This document shows positions 8,680 through 16,477 of a stretch of DNA of 38,331 bases, one piece after another (the stretch's first letter is position 1; every line of letters begins with the position of its first letter). Both the position numbers and the translations under genes were made by a program. Below the pieces are notes generated by a model. It made no database searches and was not told the DNA's origin. It saw nothing but the letters and a program-made list of their open reading frames with translations. This DNA is from Chloroflexota bacterium (lineage in GTDB: Bacteria > Chloroflexota > Dehalococcoidia > UBA2979), in contig VGNK01000005.1 in NCBI GenBank assembly GCA_016866055.1, forward strand, positions 1 to 38,331, given 5' to 3'.

Positions 8680-9822
8680 GTGGAGATCGTTCCCGGGCTG
8701 CACCAGTTGAAGACGCCGATGGTGAGCGCGGCGCTCCCGTACATGATGCCGTACGCGTTCGAGGAGTCGGACGGGGTCGCGCTCTTCGACGCCGGCTACG
8801 GCACGCCGGAGGCCACGCGCTCGATGAGCGAGCAGCTCGCGGGTCTCGGCTACGAGCCACGGGACATCCGGCGGCTCATCATCTCGCACGCGCACCCCGA
8901 TCACCTCGGCATGTCGGGCTGGGTCAAGGAGCAGTCGCCGGACGCGGAGATCGTGATGCTCGCGCGCGAGTGGCAGTGGATCGAGGAGCGCTGGGCCGAC
9001 AACGACGCCTGGACGCGCCTCTCCGACGCCTGGATGGTGCGGCACGGCGTGCCGCAGGCGGAGATTGAGGAGGCGCACCGGCAGGGAGCGAGCGGCCCCG
9101 GTGTGCCGCGGCCCGCCGCCGCACCCGCCGGCTCGGCCCCGTCGCCCTCACGCGCGCGGAATGGCACGGAGCCCCCGCTGGACGGCGAGGACGAGATCAC
9201 GCTCGCCGCCGGCGAGGAGGAGGCCGAGGAGCGCGCGGCGGCCCGCCACCGCGCGCCGTTCCGCGTCGACCTCGAGCCAGAGGTGAAGCTCGAGGACGGC
9301 GAGGTCTACGCGTTCGACCGCTGGCGGCTGCAGGCGGTCTGGACCCCGGGACACACGCCCGGCCACCTCTGTATGTACGACCTCGATCACCGGCTGATGT
9401 TCACGGGCGATCACGTGCTGCCGCACATCAGCCCGAACGTCTCGCTGCACGCCGACCAGGAGGAGACGAGCCCGCTCAACGACTTCCGCGAGTCGCTGCG
9501 CAAGGTCGCAGCGTTCGACGTCGAACGCGCGCTGCCGGCGCACGAGTTCACGATCCCGGACCTGCGCGCCCGCTGTGAGGTGCTACTGCACCACCACGAC
9601 GAGCGCCTTGACGAGGTGCGTCAGGCGATCGGCACCCGGTCGGCGACCGCGCGCGAGATCTCGCAGCGCGTGAAGTGGAACACGGGGCCGTTCGACTCGT
9701 TCAACATCTTCATGAAGCGCAGCGCGCTCGGTGAGACGCTCTCGCACCTCCGCCTGCTCCACGACGAGGGGCGGGTGCGGCGGCTCGAGGACAACGGTCA
9801 CGTCCTCTGGGAGCATGCCTGA
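8680..9822 (+). CDS. MBL-fold metallo-hydrolase with C-terminal winged helix
   Basis: 380 residues from GTG 8680, which has GGGAG 5 nt upstream; a longer reading from 8548 is arginine-rich and would cross the terminator, so I reject it. The metallo-beta-lactamase fold shows the metal motif HAHPDH in IISHAHPDHLGMSG, later metal ligands in TPGHTPGHLCMYD and FTGDHVLPHIS, and PAHEFTIP. The C-terminal ~80 residues (RSATAREISQRVKW to GHVLWEHA) resemble the winged helix of LACTB2-like hydrolases. Between the first metal motif and the rest lies a Pro/Ala/Ser then Glu-rich insertion (about residues 133-185). The substrate is unknown; thioesters or nucleic acids are possible from the family. Confidence 0.8.
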   Translation: MEIVPGLHQLKTPMVSAALPYMMPYAFEESDGVALFDAGYGTPEATRSMSEQLAGLGYEPRDIRRLIISHAHPDHLGMSGWVKEQSPDAEIVMLAREWQWIEERWADNDAWTRLSDAWMVRHGVPQAEIEEAHRQGASGPGVPRPAAAPAGSAPSPSRARNGTEPPLDGEDEITLAAGEEEAEERAAARHRAPFRVDLEPEVKLEDGEVYAFDRWRLQAVWTPGHTPGHLCMYDLDHRLMFTGDHVLPHISPNVSLHADQEETSPLNDFRESLRKVAAFDVERALPAHEFTIPDLRARCEVLLHHHDERLDEVRQAIGTRSATAREISQRVKWNTGPFDSFNIFMKRSALGETLSHLRLLHDEGRVRRLEDNGHVLWEHA

Positions 9823-9850
9823 CGCGCCGACCCCACGTCGCGATCGGCCA

Positions 9851-9878
9851 TTGCCGCCTGCCCGGGGGCGGCGACAAT
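9851..9878 (+). promoter_or_regulatory. Leaderless-type promoter of murT-gatD
   Basis: TTGCCG (9851-9856), a 16-bp spacer and GACAAT (9873-9878), with the murT ATG 6 nt further on. The expected transcription start coincides with the start codon. Confidence 0.5.
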
Positions 9879-9884
9879 CGGTGC

Positions 9885-11303
9885 ATGGGGACGACCTCGG
9901 TGCGCGAGCGCGCGGCGGTGCTCGCCGGACGCGCGGCGGGCGCGGCGGCGCGCACGCTGCGGCTCGGCGGGGGGACGGCGCTGCCGGGCCTGGTGGCCGC
10001 GCGCATCGCGCCCGACCTGGTCGAGCGGCTGGCGGCGGGCCTGCGAGCAGGGACGGTCACGGTCACCGGAACGAACGGGAAGACGACGACCGCGCACCTG
10101 TTGAGCGCGATCGCGCGCCACGCGGGAATGGAGGTCGTCGCGAACCGCTCGGGATCGAACCTCGAACGCGGGGTGATCGCGACCTTTGTCGAGAGCAAGA
10201 CGCCCTCCGCCGGGGAGGCCGGGGTCGCCGAGCGACGCCTCGGTGTGCTCGAGATCGACGAGGCCGCCTGGCCGTCGCTCGCGTCTCGGCTGCGTCCGCG
10301 CGTCGCGGTGTTCCTGAACCTCTTCCGAGATCAGCTCGACCGCTACGGGGAGGTGGACTCCGTGGCCGAGGGCTGGCGTGCGGGCCTTCGCGCCCTGGCT
10401 TCGGGCGCGGGGTCGGGGGCGACGCTCGTGCTGAACGCCGACGACCCGTCGGTCGCGCAGCTCGCGGAGGCGTGGCCGCACCGTGTGCTCGCGTTCGGGG
10501 TGGACGATCCGCGCGTCGCGCTCCCCGCACCGGAGCACGCGGCGGACGCGCGCTTCTGCGTCTGCGGAGCCCGCTTCGCGTACGACGCGGTGCACGTCGC
10601 GCACGTGGGCCGCTGGCGCTGCACGCGGTGCGGTCGCGCACGGCCGGCGCGCGACGTCGCGGCGCTCGCGGTCGAGACCGCGGGCGAGGGCGCGAGGGCG
10701 CGAGTGGCGGTCGGCGGCCGGGAGGTCGAGCTCGCGCTCCCGCTCGCGGGCCTCTACTCCGTGTACAACGCGCTCGCCGCCGTCGCCGCGGCGAGCGCGC
10801 TGGGCGTCGCGCCGTCCTCGATCGCGGAGGCGCTTGCACACGCGACGCCGGCGTTCGGGCGGCAGGAGACGTTCGACCTCGACGGGCGGCGGGTGCGCGT
10901 GCTGCTCGCGAAGAACCCGGCAGGTCTGAACGAGGTGGTACGCACGCTCGAGACGGCTGGCCCGCCGCTTCGGCTGCTCGCGTTGCTCAACGACGGGATC
11001 CAGGACGGGCGAGACGTCTCGTGGATCTACGACGCCGACGTCGAGCGGCTGGCGCCGCTCGCGCCGACGCTCGTCTGCTCGGGCGACCGCGCGGACGACC
11101 TGGCGCTGCGCTTCGCGCTCGCGGGGGTCGAGCCCGCCGTAGTCGAGCGCGACGTCGAGCGCGCGCTCGACCGGGCGCTCGAGGCGACGCCGGCCGGGGC
11201 GCGGCTCGAGGTGGTGCCAACGTACACGGCGATGCTGCGCGTGCGCGAGGTGCTGGCGCGGCGCTCGGGCCGGCGGCCGTACTGGGCGGGGGAGCGTTCG
11301 TGA
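9885..11303 (+). CDS. murT: Lipid II isoglutaminyl synthase subunit MurT
   Basis: 472 residues. With GatD, MurT amidates the D-Glu of the lipid II stem peptide to D-isoglutamine, using ATP; it works at the inner face of the membrane. The Mur ligase core has the P-loop GTNGKTTT (62-69), LEIDEAAWP with the catalytic acidic residue, FLNLFRDQLDRYGEVD and LNADDP. A zinc-ribbon insertion characteristic of MurT is present (Cys225, Cys227, Cys246, Cys249), but its first pair is Cys-x-Cys rather than Cys-x2-Cys. The C-terminal DUF1727 part has AKNPAGLNEVVRTLE and LNDGIQDGRDVSWIYD. The stop overlaps the gatD start. Confidence 0.93.
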   Translation: MGTTSVRERAAVLAGRAAGAAARTLRLGGGTALPGLVAARIAPDLVERLAAGLRAGTVTVTGTNGKTTTAHLLSAIARHAGMEVVANRSGSNLERGVIATFVESKTPSAGEAGVAERRLGVLEIDEAAWPSLASRLRPRVAVFLNLFRDQLDRYGEVDSVAEGWRAGLRALASGAGSGATLVLNADDPSVAQLAEAWPHRVLAFGVDDPRVALPAPEHAADARFCVCGARFAYDAVHVAHVGRWRCTRCGRARPARDVAALAVETAGEGARARVAVGGREVELALPLAGLYSVYNALAAVAAASALGVAPSSIAEALAHATPAFGRQETFDLDGRRVRVLLAKNPAGLNEVVRTLETAGPPLRLLALLNDGIQDGRDVSWIYDADVERLAPLAPTLVCSGDRADDLALRFALAGVEPAVVERDVERALDRALEATPAGARLEVVPTYTAMLRVREVLARRSGRRPYWAGERS

Positions 11304-12109
11304 CCATGCGCGGTGGCGCGGGAGGCCTGGCCGGAGGTGCGCTGCGCGTCGTCTCGCTGTACGGCGACGTGATGAACGTCTATGCGGACCGCGGCAACGT
11401 GATCGCGGTGGGCGCTCGGGCGCGCGAGCGTGGGGTCGCCGTCGAGGTGCAGCGGGTCGGCATCGGCGATCCGCTCCCCGAAGACGCGGATCTCGTGCTG
11501 ATCGGCGGCGGGCAGGATCGCGAGCAGCGGCGGATCGCCGAGGACCTCGCGGCGCGCGGGCCCGCGCTCCAGCGGTGGGTGGACGACGGGGTCGCGATGC
11601 TGGCGGTCTGCGGGGGCTTCCAGCTGTTCGGGCGCTGGTACCGCGACACGAGCGGGGTCGAGCTCCCGGGCGCGGGGGTCTTCGACGTCACGACGGTCGC
11701 GCCCGGGCCCGGGTGGCCGCGGTGCATCGGCGACGTGCTGGCGACGTCGACGCTCGCGGACGTGGGCGAGGTCGTGGGATTCGAGAACCACGGCGGGCGC
11801 ACCTATCTGGGGCCGTCCGCGCGGCCGTTCGCGCGCGTGACGTTCGGGCACGGCAACAACGGCGAGGACGGCACGGAGGGCGCGCTGCGCCGGCGCGCGG
11901 TCGGGACCTACCTCCACGGCTCGCTGTTGCCGAAGAACGTGGCGCTGCTCGACCATCTGCTCGCGGGCGCGCTCAGCCATCGCGACGGGCGTGAGGTCTC
12001 GCTCCCCGCGCTTCCTGCCCCGTACGCCGCGCGCGCGCACGCGGCGGCCGCGGAGGTGGCCCGCCGGCGGGCCCCGGCGTTCGCGCGGGATGCGCGCCCG
12101 GCGTCCTGA
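11300..12109 (+). CDS. gatD: Lipid II isoglutaminyl synthase glutaminase subunit GatD
   Basis: 269 residues; a class I (CobB/CobQ-like) glutamine amidotransferase supplying ammonia to MurT. The nucleophile Cys104 lies in MLAVCGGFQLFG and the catalytic His206 in GTYLHGSLLPKN. SLYGDVMNVYADRGNVI and LIGGGQDREQ are typical GatD landmarks. Start GTG 11300 overlaps the murT stop (GTGA) and has GGGGGAG just upstream; ATG 11306 is possible. The last ~30 residues are an Ala/Arg-rich tail beyond the usual domain end. MurT-GatD is usual in Gram-positive-type lineages and Chloroflexota, which bears on the origin of the window. Confidence 0.92.
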   Translation: MTMRGGAGGLAGGALRVVSLYGDVMNVYADRGNVIAVGARARERGVAVEVQRVGIGDPLPEDADLVLIGGGQDREQRRIAEDLAARGPALQRWVDDGVAMLAVCGGFQLFGRWYRDTSGVELPGAGVFDVTTVAPGPGWPRCIGDVLATSTLADVGEVVGFENHGGRTYLGPSARPFARVTFGHGNNGEDGTEGALRRRAVGTYLHGSLLPKNVALLDHLLAGALSHRDGREVSLPALPAPYAARAHAAAAEVARRRAPAFARDARPAS

Positions 12110-12170
12110 GCGCGGTTTGACCGAGGCGCGCGCCCCCGGGATGCTGGAACTGCGGGTGAAGGGATGGCGC

Positions 12171-13049
12171 ATGCGACGGAGCCGCCGCGCGCTGCTCCGG
12201 CTGGCGATCGGGGTGCCGACGGCGCTGGTGTGGAGCGCCTGCGTCTCCCGTGACGAGCGCCCCGCGCGCATCGTCGTCAGCGAGACGCCGCTCGCCTCCC
12301 CGACGCCTCGCCCGGTGGCGGCGCCTGCCAGCACCCCGACCCGGGCGCCGACGGTCGCGCCGATTCCCTACACGCCGACGCCCTTCGCCTCCAAGCTCGA
12401 CCCCCGCCAACTCACGGGCTTCGTCATGCCGATCGAGGGGGCGTGCCTGCCGTCCCGCGACGCGGTGATGCCGAACGCGCCGCGCACCTACCGCAACGGT
12501 GTGCACGAGGGGATCGACTTCTACCACGGCGACGTCTGTACGCCGATCCGGAAGGACCTTCCCGTGCGTGCGATGTACGCGGGGGCGATCGTGCGCGCGG
12601 ACCGGCGCTACCGAGAGATCACGCCGGAGCAGGTGACCGAGCTCGCCGAGCGCACGCGCCGGCAGGGGTTCTCGGACGAGGAGACGCTGGACATCTACCG
12701 CGGCCGGCAGGTCTGGGTCGATCACGGCAGCAGCGTCGTTGCGCGCTATGCGCACCTGTCCGGGATCGCCGACGGCATCGACGTGGGCGTGGTGGTGGCG
12801 GCGGGGCGCGTGCTCGGGTTCATCGGCGAGTCCGGCACGCCGGAGTCCGTCACCGATCCCGGCACGGAGATCCATCTGCACATCGAGGTGCGCGTGGGTG
12901 ACAGGTTCCTCGGCGCCGGGCTGCCCGCCGCGGAGGTGCGCGCGCTCTACAGCCGGCTGTTCAGCACGGCGTCATCCGCCGCCGGCGCGCCGGCCGCGCC
13001 CGCGGCGACGCCCGCGCCCACCGCGACCCCCGCGCCCCCCGCCCGGTGA
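12171..13049 (+). CDS. M23-family (LytM-like) peptidase, probable lipoprotein
   Basis: 292 residues; start ATG 12171 with AAGGGA 6 nt upstream. The N-terminus has a SRRALLR twin-arginine-like motif, a hydrophobic stretch, and Cys24 in VWSAC, a lipobox-like end with an unusual Trp at -3. A Pro/Thr/Ala-rich linker (about 33-70) leads to an LytM domain with both zinc motifs, His112-x3-Asp116 (HEGID) and His235/His237 (HLHIEV), plus YAHL (His195). The active-site set is therefore complete. A ~50-residue insertion (about 140-180) separates the first motif from the rest. It probably acts on cell-wall peptides outside the membrane. The lgt gene for lipoprotein maturation is next. The tail is Ala/Pro-rich. 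Confidence 0.8.
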   Translation: MRRSRRALLRLAIGVPTALVWSACVSRDERPARIVVSETPLASPTPRPVAAPASTPTRAPTVAPIPYTPTPFASKLDPRQLTGFVMPIEGACLPSRDAVMPNAPRTYRNGVHEGIDFYHGDVCTPIRKDLPVRAMYAGAIVRADRRYREITPEQVTELAERTRRQGFSDEETLDIYRGRQVWVDHGSSVVARYAHLSGIADGIDVGVVVAAGRVLGFIGESGTPESVTDPGTEIHLHIEVRVGDRFLGAGLPAAEVRALYSRLFSTASSAAGAPAAPAATPAPTATPAPPAR

Positions 13050-13140
13050 CGCGGGCGCTGTCTCACGTCGAGACGCCCGACTAGCATGGGAGCGACGACT
13101 CCCCGCGGCACCGCCGGATGCGCGCGATGAGAGCGAGCCG

Positions 13141-14001
13141 ATGACCCCCTTCCTCGCGATCGAGATCCCGTGGGACCCCAACATCACCCGGATCGGCGGT
13201 TTCCTGCTCTCGTGGCATGGGCTCTTCACCGCGGTTGGCATACTCGCGGGAGTGCAGCTCGCGCTGCGCATGGCGAGCATCGTGAACTACGACCCGGACG
13301 AGGCGTACACGATCGCGCTCGTCGGGGTGCCGAGCGGCATCGTCGGCGCGCGCGCGATGTTCGTGATCGAGAACTGGGACTTCTACGGCGCGAACCCCGG
13401 CGAGATCATCGCGATCACCGAGGGCGGCATCTCGATCTGGGGGGCCATCCTCGGCGGCATCCTCGGCGGGCTGCTCTTCGCGCTGTGGCGCCGCAGCCCG
13501 ATCGCGCGCGGGCTGGACGCGGCGGCGTTCGGGCTCCTGCTCGGCCAGGCGATCGGCCGGCTCGGCGACCTCGTGAACGGAGAGCACCTCGCGCGACCGA
13601 CCGGCCTGCCGTGGGGCGTCGTCTACACGAACCCGGAGTCGCCGGCGTTCGCGCACTCGCTCACGGTGGGGCCGCACCACCCGGCGACGACCTACGAGAT
13701 GCTCGGCGACTTCGCGTTGCTCGGGCTCATGTTCTGGCTCTTCCTCGGACCGCTGCGCCGCCGTGCGGGTGTGACGTTCTTCGTCTACTTCATCGGCTAC
13801 GCGGTGCTGCGCTTCCTCGTGACGTACCTGCGGGTGGACTCGGCGGAGGTGTTCAGCGGGCTCCTGCGGGTGCCCCAGCTGGTCTCGGTGATCACCGTGC
13901 TGATCTCGCTGCCGGGGCTCTGGTGGGTGCTGCGCCGGCCGCCCGAGCCGTCCGAGGAGGACCGGCGCCCGCTCAGCCGGGTGGAGGTGCGCGCACGGTG
14001 A
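13141..14001 (+). CDS. lgt: Prolipoprotein diacylglyceryl transferase
   Basis: 286 residues. Lgt attaches diacylglycerol from phosphatidylglycerol to the lipobox Cys of prolipoproteins, the first lipoprotein maturation step, in the cytoplasmic membrane. Seven hydrophobic segments are visible. The signature region is GQAIGRLGDLVNGEHLARPT, with the essential Arg and the N-x-E; SWHGLFTAVGILAG and the C-terminal TYLRVDSAEVF are also typical. Start ATG 13141 is the first plausible one; the reading upstream of it overlaps the previous gene. Its neighbour on the 5' side encodes a likely lipoprotein. The stop overlaps the next gene's GTG. Confidence 0.92.
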   Translation: MTPFLAIEIPWDPNITRIGGFLLSWHGLFTAVGILAGVQLALRMASIVNYDPDEAYTIALVGVPSGIVGARAMFVIENWDFYGANPGEIIAITEGGISIWGAILGGILGGLLFALWRRSPIARGLDAAAFGLLLGQAIGRLGDLVNGEHLARPTGLPWGVVYTNPESPAFAHSLTVGPHHPATTYEMLGDFALLGLMFWLFLGPLRRRAGVTFFVYFIGYAVLRFLVTYLRVDSAEVFSGLLRVPQLVSVITVLISLPGLWWVLRRPPEPSEEDRRPLSRVEVRAR

Positions 14002-14258
14002 GCGCGCGCGACGTCGACGTCGTGCTCTACGAGCGGCCGGGGTGCCACCTCTGCGAGGACGCCGCGGCGGCGCTGGCGCCGCTGCTTCGCGAGCGCGGCG
14101 CCCGCCTCACGCGCGTGAACGTCGGGGAAGACCCTGCGCTCGAGGCGCGCTACGGGCTCGCGATCCCGGTGGTGACGGTGGACGGCCTGGAGTTGACGCG
14201 CGCGCCGATCGACCTCGGCGCGCTGGGGCGCGCGCTCGCAGGGGGCGGGGCGAATTGA
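13998..14258 (+). CDS. Glutaredoxin-like thiol-disulfide protein
   Basis: 86 residues from GTG 13998, overlapping the lgt stop. Short thioredoxin-fold domain of the glutaredoxin/DUF836 type: VVLYERPGCHLCEDA with the redox motif Cys-His-Leu-Cys at about residues 15-18, then LTRVNVGEDPALEARYGLAIPVVTVDG (cis-Pro in IPVV), as expected for the fold. It probably acts in cytosolic disulfide exchange; the partner is unknown. The sulfur-assimilation cluster begins downstream. Confidence 0.78.
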   Translation: MSARDVDVVLYERPGCHLCEDAAAALAPLLRERGARLTRVNVGEDPALEARYGLAIPVVTVDGLELTRAPIDLGALGRALAGGGAN

Positions 14259-14315
14259 CAGAAGGAGGGAGGCGAATCTAGCCTCCCCCCATACGTCCCT
14301 CGTAACCCGAGGACG

Positions 14316-14438
14316 GTTCATCGAGAGCGGTGGAGGGCTCGGCCCTGGGAAGCCGCGGCAACCGGACACCCTTTCGCCGGGGTGGACACGGTGCCAACTC
14401 CGACCCGGCGCCCTGCGAGCGCGGCGGGAATGATGAAC
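14316..14438 (+). promoter_or_regulatory. SAM-I (S-box) riboswitch aptamer
   Basis: The region matches the SAM-I consensus closely. P1 is a 7-bp stem (14316-14322 GTTCATC with 14432-14438 GATGAAC). Next come GAGAGCGGTGGAGGG (14323-14337), a P2/kink-turn region, GCGGCAACC (14354-14362) and the conserved GGTGCCAACTCC (14390-14401). SAM-I riboswitches lower expression of methionine/cysteine genes when S-adenosylmethionine is plentiful. Its presence before a threonine-synthase-like gene therefore ties that gene to sulfur amino acid synthesis. Spacing and order of all core blocks are right. Confidence 0.9.
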
Positions 14439-14528
14439 GGAAGGCGTCTCGCAGATGGATTCGATCCCCGATTCGTACGCGCCTGCGGGCCCGCTTCGCG
14501 CTGAGCGGAGCCGGATGGTCATGCGCTA

Positions 14529-14567
14529 GCCCGGGACCGGCCGCGCGCGGCGGCCGCGGACCCGGGC
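14529..14567 (+). promoter_or_regulatory. Strong hairpin in the riboswitch expression region
   Basis: GCCCGGG (14529-14535) pairs with CCCGGGC (14561-14567) around a further GC stem (CCGGCCGC with GCGGCCG-c-GG). No T-run follows. A second small hairpin, CTCG (14608-14611) with CGAG (14618-14621), buries the first bases of the Shine-Dalgarno GAGGAAG (14619-14625). Control could be at translation initiation as well as, or instead of, termination. Confidence 0.5.
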
Positions 14568-14632
14568 GCTCCGAGCCATGCCATCCACCGGGCCGGCGCG
14601 CCGCCGTCTCGGCCAGTCGAGGAAGCAGCACC

Positions 14633-15892
14633 ATGGCGTTCGAACGTGCCCTGCGCTGCAGGGAGTGCGGGCGGGAGTACCCGCTCAACCCGATCTACTC
14701 GTGTGAGTTCTGCTTCGGCCCGCTCGAGGTCGCCTACGACTACGACGGGATTCGTCAGGCGGTGAGCCGCGACGCCATCGCCGCCGGACCGAGCACCCTG
14801 TGGCGGTACGCGCACTTCCTGCCATGCGACCCACAGTTCAAGGTCGACATCGGCACGGGCTACACCCCGCTGATCCGGGCGGATCGCCTCGCGAAGGCGG
14901 TTGGCCTCGACACGCTCTGGCTGAAGAACGACACCGTGAACCCGTCGTGGTCGTTCAAGGACCGCGTGGTGAGCGTCGCGATCGCGCGCGCGCGGGAGTT
15001 CGGGTTCGAGGCGATGGCGTGCGCGAGCACGGGCAACCTCGCGAACGCGGTGGCGGCGCACTCGGCCGCCGCCGGCATGGACTGCTACGTCTTCATCCCG
15101 AACGACCTCGAGCAGGGGAAGGTGGTGGGGAGCGCGATCTACCGACCGACGCTCGTCATGGTCGAGGGGTCGTACGACGACGTGAACCGGCTCTGCACGG
15201 AGCTCTCGATGGAGTACCCGTGGGCGTTCGTGAACATCAACGTGCGCCCGTACTACGCGGAGGGGTCGCGCACGCTCGGGTTCGAGGTGGCGGAGCAGCT
15301 CGGCTGGCGCACCCCCGATCACGTGGTCGCGCCGATGGCGTCGGGATCGCTGTTCACGAAGATCTGGAAGGGCTTCCAGGAGTTCCACAAGGTCGGGCTG
15401 ATCGACGAGCCGCGCACCCGCATGTCGGGGGCGCAGGCGGCCGGATGCTCGCCGATCGCGACGGCCTACGAGGCGGGGACGCTGAACTTCATCCCGCAGA
15501 AGCCGCGCACGATCGCGCGCTCACTCGCGATCGGCAACCCGGCCGATGGCTACTATGCGCTGAAGCAGATGCAGGAGACGCACGGCGGCGCCGCGATGGC
15601 GACCGACGAGGAGATCGTCGAGGGCATCAAGCTGCTCGCGGAGACCGAGGGCGTCTTCGCGGAGACCGCCGGAGGCGTGACGGTCGCGTGCCTGAGGAAG
15701 CTCGTCGAGTCGGGGTTCATCCGTCGTGACGAGGAGACCGTGGCGTTCATCACGGGCGCGGGGTTGAAGACCGTGGAGGCCGTGGTCGACGCCGTCGATC
15801 AGCCGTTGCGCGTGCCCGCGCGGACGGACGAGTTCGCGGCGGCGCTGAGCGCGCGGCGCGGGGCTCCGGTGGGGGCTTCGGCCGGCGCCTAG
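14633..15892 (+). CDS. Threonine synthase-like PLP enzyme under SAM riboswitch control
   Basis: 419 residues, start ATG 14633 with GAGGAAG 7 nt upstream. By homology a fold-type II PLP enzyme of the threonine synthase group, which acts on O-phosphohomoserine. An N-terminal zinc ribbon is present (Cys9, Cys12, Cys24, Cys27). The PLP lysine is Lys109 in NPSWSFKDR, the phosphate-binding loop region is CASTGNLANAV, and the cofactor nitrogen site is FITGAGLK. The SAM-I riboswitch and the neighbouring NIL and MoaD-like genes are unusual for a true threonine gene. They suggest it may make homocysteine from O-phosphohomoserine with sulfur from the carrier; this is inference. Plain threonine synthase remains possible. 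Confidence 0.8.
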   Translation: MAFERALRCRECGREYPLNPIYSCEFCFGPLEVAYDYDGIRQAVSRDAIAAGPSTLWRYAHFLPCDPQFKVDIGTGYTPLIRADRLAKAVGLDTLWLKNDTVNPSWSFKDRVVSVAIARAREFGFEAMACASTGNLANAVAAHSAAAGMDCYVFIPNDLEQGKVVGSAIYRPTLVMVEGSYDDVNRLCTELSMEYPWAFVNINVRPYYAEGSRTLGFEVAEQLGWRTPDHVVAPMASGSLFTKIWKGFQEFHKVGLIDEPRTRMSGAQAAGCSPIATAYEAGTLNFIPQKPRTIARSLAIGNPADGYYALKQMQETHGGAAMATDEEIVEGIKLLAETEGVFAETAGGVTVACLRKLVESGFIRRDEETVAFITGAGLKTVEAVVDAVDQPLRVPARTDEFAAALSARRGAPVGASAGA

Positions 15893-15902
15893 GAGGCTGC
15901 CG

Positions 15903-16148
15903 ATGGCATCGAGGCACGTGCGGCTGACGTTCAGCCCCGAGCTGATCAAGGAGCCGCTGATCTATCAGATGGGTCACGAGTTCCGGGTGGTGACGAACAT
16001 CCGCATGGCCGACGTCGAGCGGAGCGTCGGCTGGGTGGTGCTCGAGCTGACCGGCGACGAGGAGGAGATCGAGCGCAGCCTGGCGTGGGCGCGCGAGCGC
16101 GGCGTGCGGGTGGACGACGCCACGCTCGGCGACGTCGTCGAGGGCTAG
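15903..16148 (+). CDS. NIL-domain protein
   Basis: 81 residues; a single NIL domain (ferredoxin-like fold, as in the C-terminus of MetN methionine transporters). VRLTFSPELIKEPLIYQMG at the N-terminus contains the family's hallmark pattern, and GWVVLELTGDEEEIERSL follows. The start has AGGAGG about 6 nt upstream. NIL domains occur with methionine uptake and, in methanogens, in a protein needed for homocysteine formation. Here it may sense or carry a sulfur amino acid intermediate for its neighbour enzyme. It lies 10 nt downstream of the PLP enzyme and is almost certainly cotranscribed. Confidence 0.85.
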   Translation: MASRHVRLTFSPELIKEPLIYQMGHEFRVVTNIRMADVERSVGWVVLELTGDEEEIERSLAWARERGVRVDDATLGDVVEG

Positions 16149-16185
16149 CGCGGGGCCGCCGGCCCGGAGTGCACGGAGAGGCGAC

Positions 16186-16461
16186 ATGGCCGTCAAGGTG
16201 AAGATCCCCACCCCCCTGCGTAGCCTGACGAACAACCTCGATCAGGTGCCCGCGCAGGGGGAGACGTTGCGCGAGGTCGTGCTGGCGCTCGATGGCAGCT
16301 ACCCCGGGATGCGCGAGCGCATTCTCGACGACGGGGGCGAGATCCGGCGCTTCGTCAACGTCTACGTGAACGGCGAGGACGTGCGCTTCCTCAAGGGGCT
16401 GGCGACGGTGCTCGGCGAAGGCGACGAGATCTCGATCGTGCCGGCGGTCGCCGGCGGTTAG
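16186..16461 (+). CDS. MoaD/ThiS-type sulfur carrier, free C-terminal Gly-Gly
   Basis: 91 residues, ubiquitin-like fold. The end is SIVPAVAGG, so the Gly-Gly needed for adenylation and thiocarboxylation is already exposed. The middle RRFVNVYVNGEDVRFL is shared with the two other carrier domains in this locus. Activation would be by the E1-type protein at 18336. Being in one operon with the threonine-synthase-like enzyme and the NIL protein, it is the probable sulfur donor for that enzyme. A molybdopterin synthase small subunit is the alternative, but no moa genes are nearby. Confidence 0.85.
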   Translation: MAVKVKIPTPLRSLTNNLDQVPAQGETLREVVLALDGSYPGMRERILDDGGEIRRFVNVYVNGEDVRFLKGLATVLGEGDEISIVPAVAGG

Positions 16462-16477
16462 CCGCGCGCGACACAAG

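Noticed and set aside
14529-14567. Intrinsic terminator of the SAM riboswitch
   Set aside because: The stem is strong but no T-run follows, so I list it only as a structured element of the expression region.
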